Shown piece by piece: positions 13,625 to 14,031 of a DNA stretch of 14,031 bases (positions are counted from its first letter, which is position 1; every line of letters begins with the position of its first letter). The position numbers were made by a program, and so were the translations under genes. The stretch is from Chrysochromulina parva (lineage: Eukaryota; Haptophyta; Prymnesiales; Chrysochromulinaceae). Under the pieces are notes generated by a model. The model saw nothing but the letters and a program-made list of their open reading frames with translations. It had not been told where the DNA came from and ran no database searches. The stretch is from contig PJAB01001503.1 of NCBI GenBank assembly GCA_002887195.1, positions 1 through 14,031 on the forward strand. Direction: 5' to 3'.

Positions 13625-13649
13625 CTAGAAGAAGACACCTTCTAGGCCG
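13621..13649. repeat. 11-bp stem inverted repeat over stop codon of MFDAPSAPS gene
   Basis: CGGCCTAGAAG (13621-13631) and CTTCTAGGCCG (13639-13649) are exact reverse complements around a 7-nt loop (AAGACAC). The TAG stop of the minus-strand gene (13625-13627) lies in one arm, so the transcript would form a strong hairpin ending at the stop codon. Confidence 0.75.
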
Positions 13650-14031
13650 TTGCCGCCGTTGCCGCCGTTGCCGCCGCCGCCGTCGTCGTCGTCGTCGCCG
13701 CCGCCGCAGTCACGCCGCGTGCGCTCGAGCTCAGCGAGCTCACTCACGCCCGAGGCGCCAAGTGACGAGGGTGCATCAAGCAAGTCAAACAACGCTCCGG
13801 GGCTGCCTAACGACGAAGGGGAGGGCGGATTGGGGAAGTCGAACATGTCTGGGGACATTGACGGAGCCGAGGAAGGAGCCGAGGGCGGAGCCGAGGGTGC
13901 GTCGAACATGCCGAACATTGACGGAGCCGAGGGTGCGTCGAACATTGACGGAGCCGAGGGTGCGTCGAACATTGACGGAGCCGAGGGTGCGTCGAACATT
14001 GACGGAGCCGAGGGTGCGTCGAACATTGACG
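13625..14031 (-). CDS. MFDAPSAPS-repeat low-complexity protein, 5' end beyond window
   Basis: Partial gene; the frame is open to the right edge and the N-terminus is missing. The visible part has at least four identical MFDAPSAPS repeats (plus degenerate forms), then a Pro/Ser-rich stretch with MFDFPNPPSPSSLG and LFDLLDAPSSLG. A short charged helix (SELAELERTRRD) follows, then a GGGDDDDDGGGGNGGNGGNG tail ending LEGVFF. There is no recognised domain. Regularly spaced short hydrophobic-Asp motifs (MFD, LFDLLD) in a disordered tail recall adaptor-binding tails of endocytic proteins such as epsins, but no motif matches exactly, so function is not assigned. Confidence 0.6.
   Translation of the reverse strand, partial: SMFDAPSAPSMFDAPSAPSMFDAPSAPSMFDAPSAPSMFGMFDAPSAPPSAPSSAPSMSPDMFDFPNPPSPSSLGSPGALFDLLDAPSSLGASGVSELAELERTRRDCGGGDDDDDGGGGNGGNGGNGLEGVFF
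13858..14031 (-). repeat. 27-bp tandem repeat in MFDAPSAPS gene
   Basis: Four exact 27-bp units start at 13921, 13948, 13975 and 14002, and a fifth begins at 14029 and runs off the edge. Degenerate copies lie at 13858-13920. The identity of the copies points to recent expansion or homogenisation; each unit keeps frame. Confidence 0.9.

Noticed and set aside
1..14031. tRNA, rRNA or snRNA genes
   Set aside because: I looked for tRNA-like B-box (GGTTCGANTCC) and conserved rRNA or snRNA words on both strands by eye and found none convincing; a covariance-model scan was not possible.

Overview
The window looks like GC-rich nuclear DNA from a microbial eukaryote. A haptophyte-type alga is my best guess, but it is not proven. 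The eukaryotic call rests on three things: a spliceosomal protein (SF3B6/p14), the small catalytic subunit of eukaryotic DNA primase (PRIM1), and one clear GT-AG intron that restores the primase N-terminus. The other genes read as single exons. The spacers are rich in micro- and minisatellites. Secreted SGNH hydrolase-like, FkbM-like and sulfotransferase-like proteins with low-complexity linkers suit a unicellular alga. No tRNA, rRNA, CRISPR array or autonomous transposon was recognised.

Layout, left to right: (1) 190-2022 (+), SGNH/GDSL-like hydrolase with a repeat linker and a C-terminal domain; (2) 2899-4011 (-), FkbM-family methyltransferase; (3) 4868-5788 (+), histidine-phosphatase (phosphoglycerate mutase-like) protein; (4) 6260-7054 (+), glutathione S-transferase-like protein; (5) 7344-7733 (-), SF3B6; (6) 7976-8130 joined to 8220-9414 (+), DNA primase small subunit; (7) 10171-11313 (-), sulfotransferase-like secreted protein; (8) 11864-12976 (-), DJ-1/PfpI (Hsp31-like) protein with a coiled-coil tail; (9) 13625 to the right edge (-), 5'-truncated MFDAPSAPS-repeat protein. 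SF3B6 and primase share a 242-bp divergent promoter region. Genes 1/2, 4/5 and 6/7 are convergent.

The genes do not form one pathway. SF3B6 and PRIM1 are housekeeping. The histidine phosphatase, GST and DJ-1 proteins are general metabolic or stress-type enzymes. The SGNH, FkbM and sulfotransferase-like proteins could all act on carbohydrates, but they are not adjacent and joint function is only a guess.

The most notable unexplained structures lie between genes. A 118-bp segment upstream of the histidine-phosphatase gene has 15-bp perfect terminal inverted repeats and 8-bp flanking direct repeats, like a tiny MITE. A nested 37/12-bp minisatellite starts 2 nt after the primase stop codon. Palindromes overlap the stop codons of the sulfotransferase-like and MFDAPSAPS genes. 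A similar palindromic element lies just upstream of both the FkbM and GST starts. The primase appears to lack two of the four cysteines of the expected zinc site. I found no convincing new multi-gene system.
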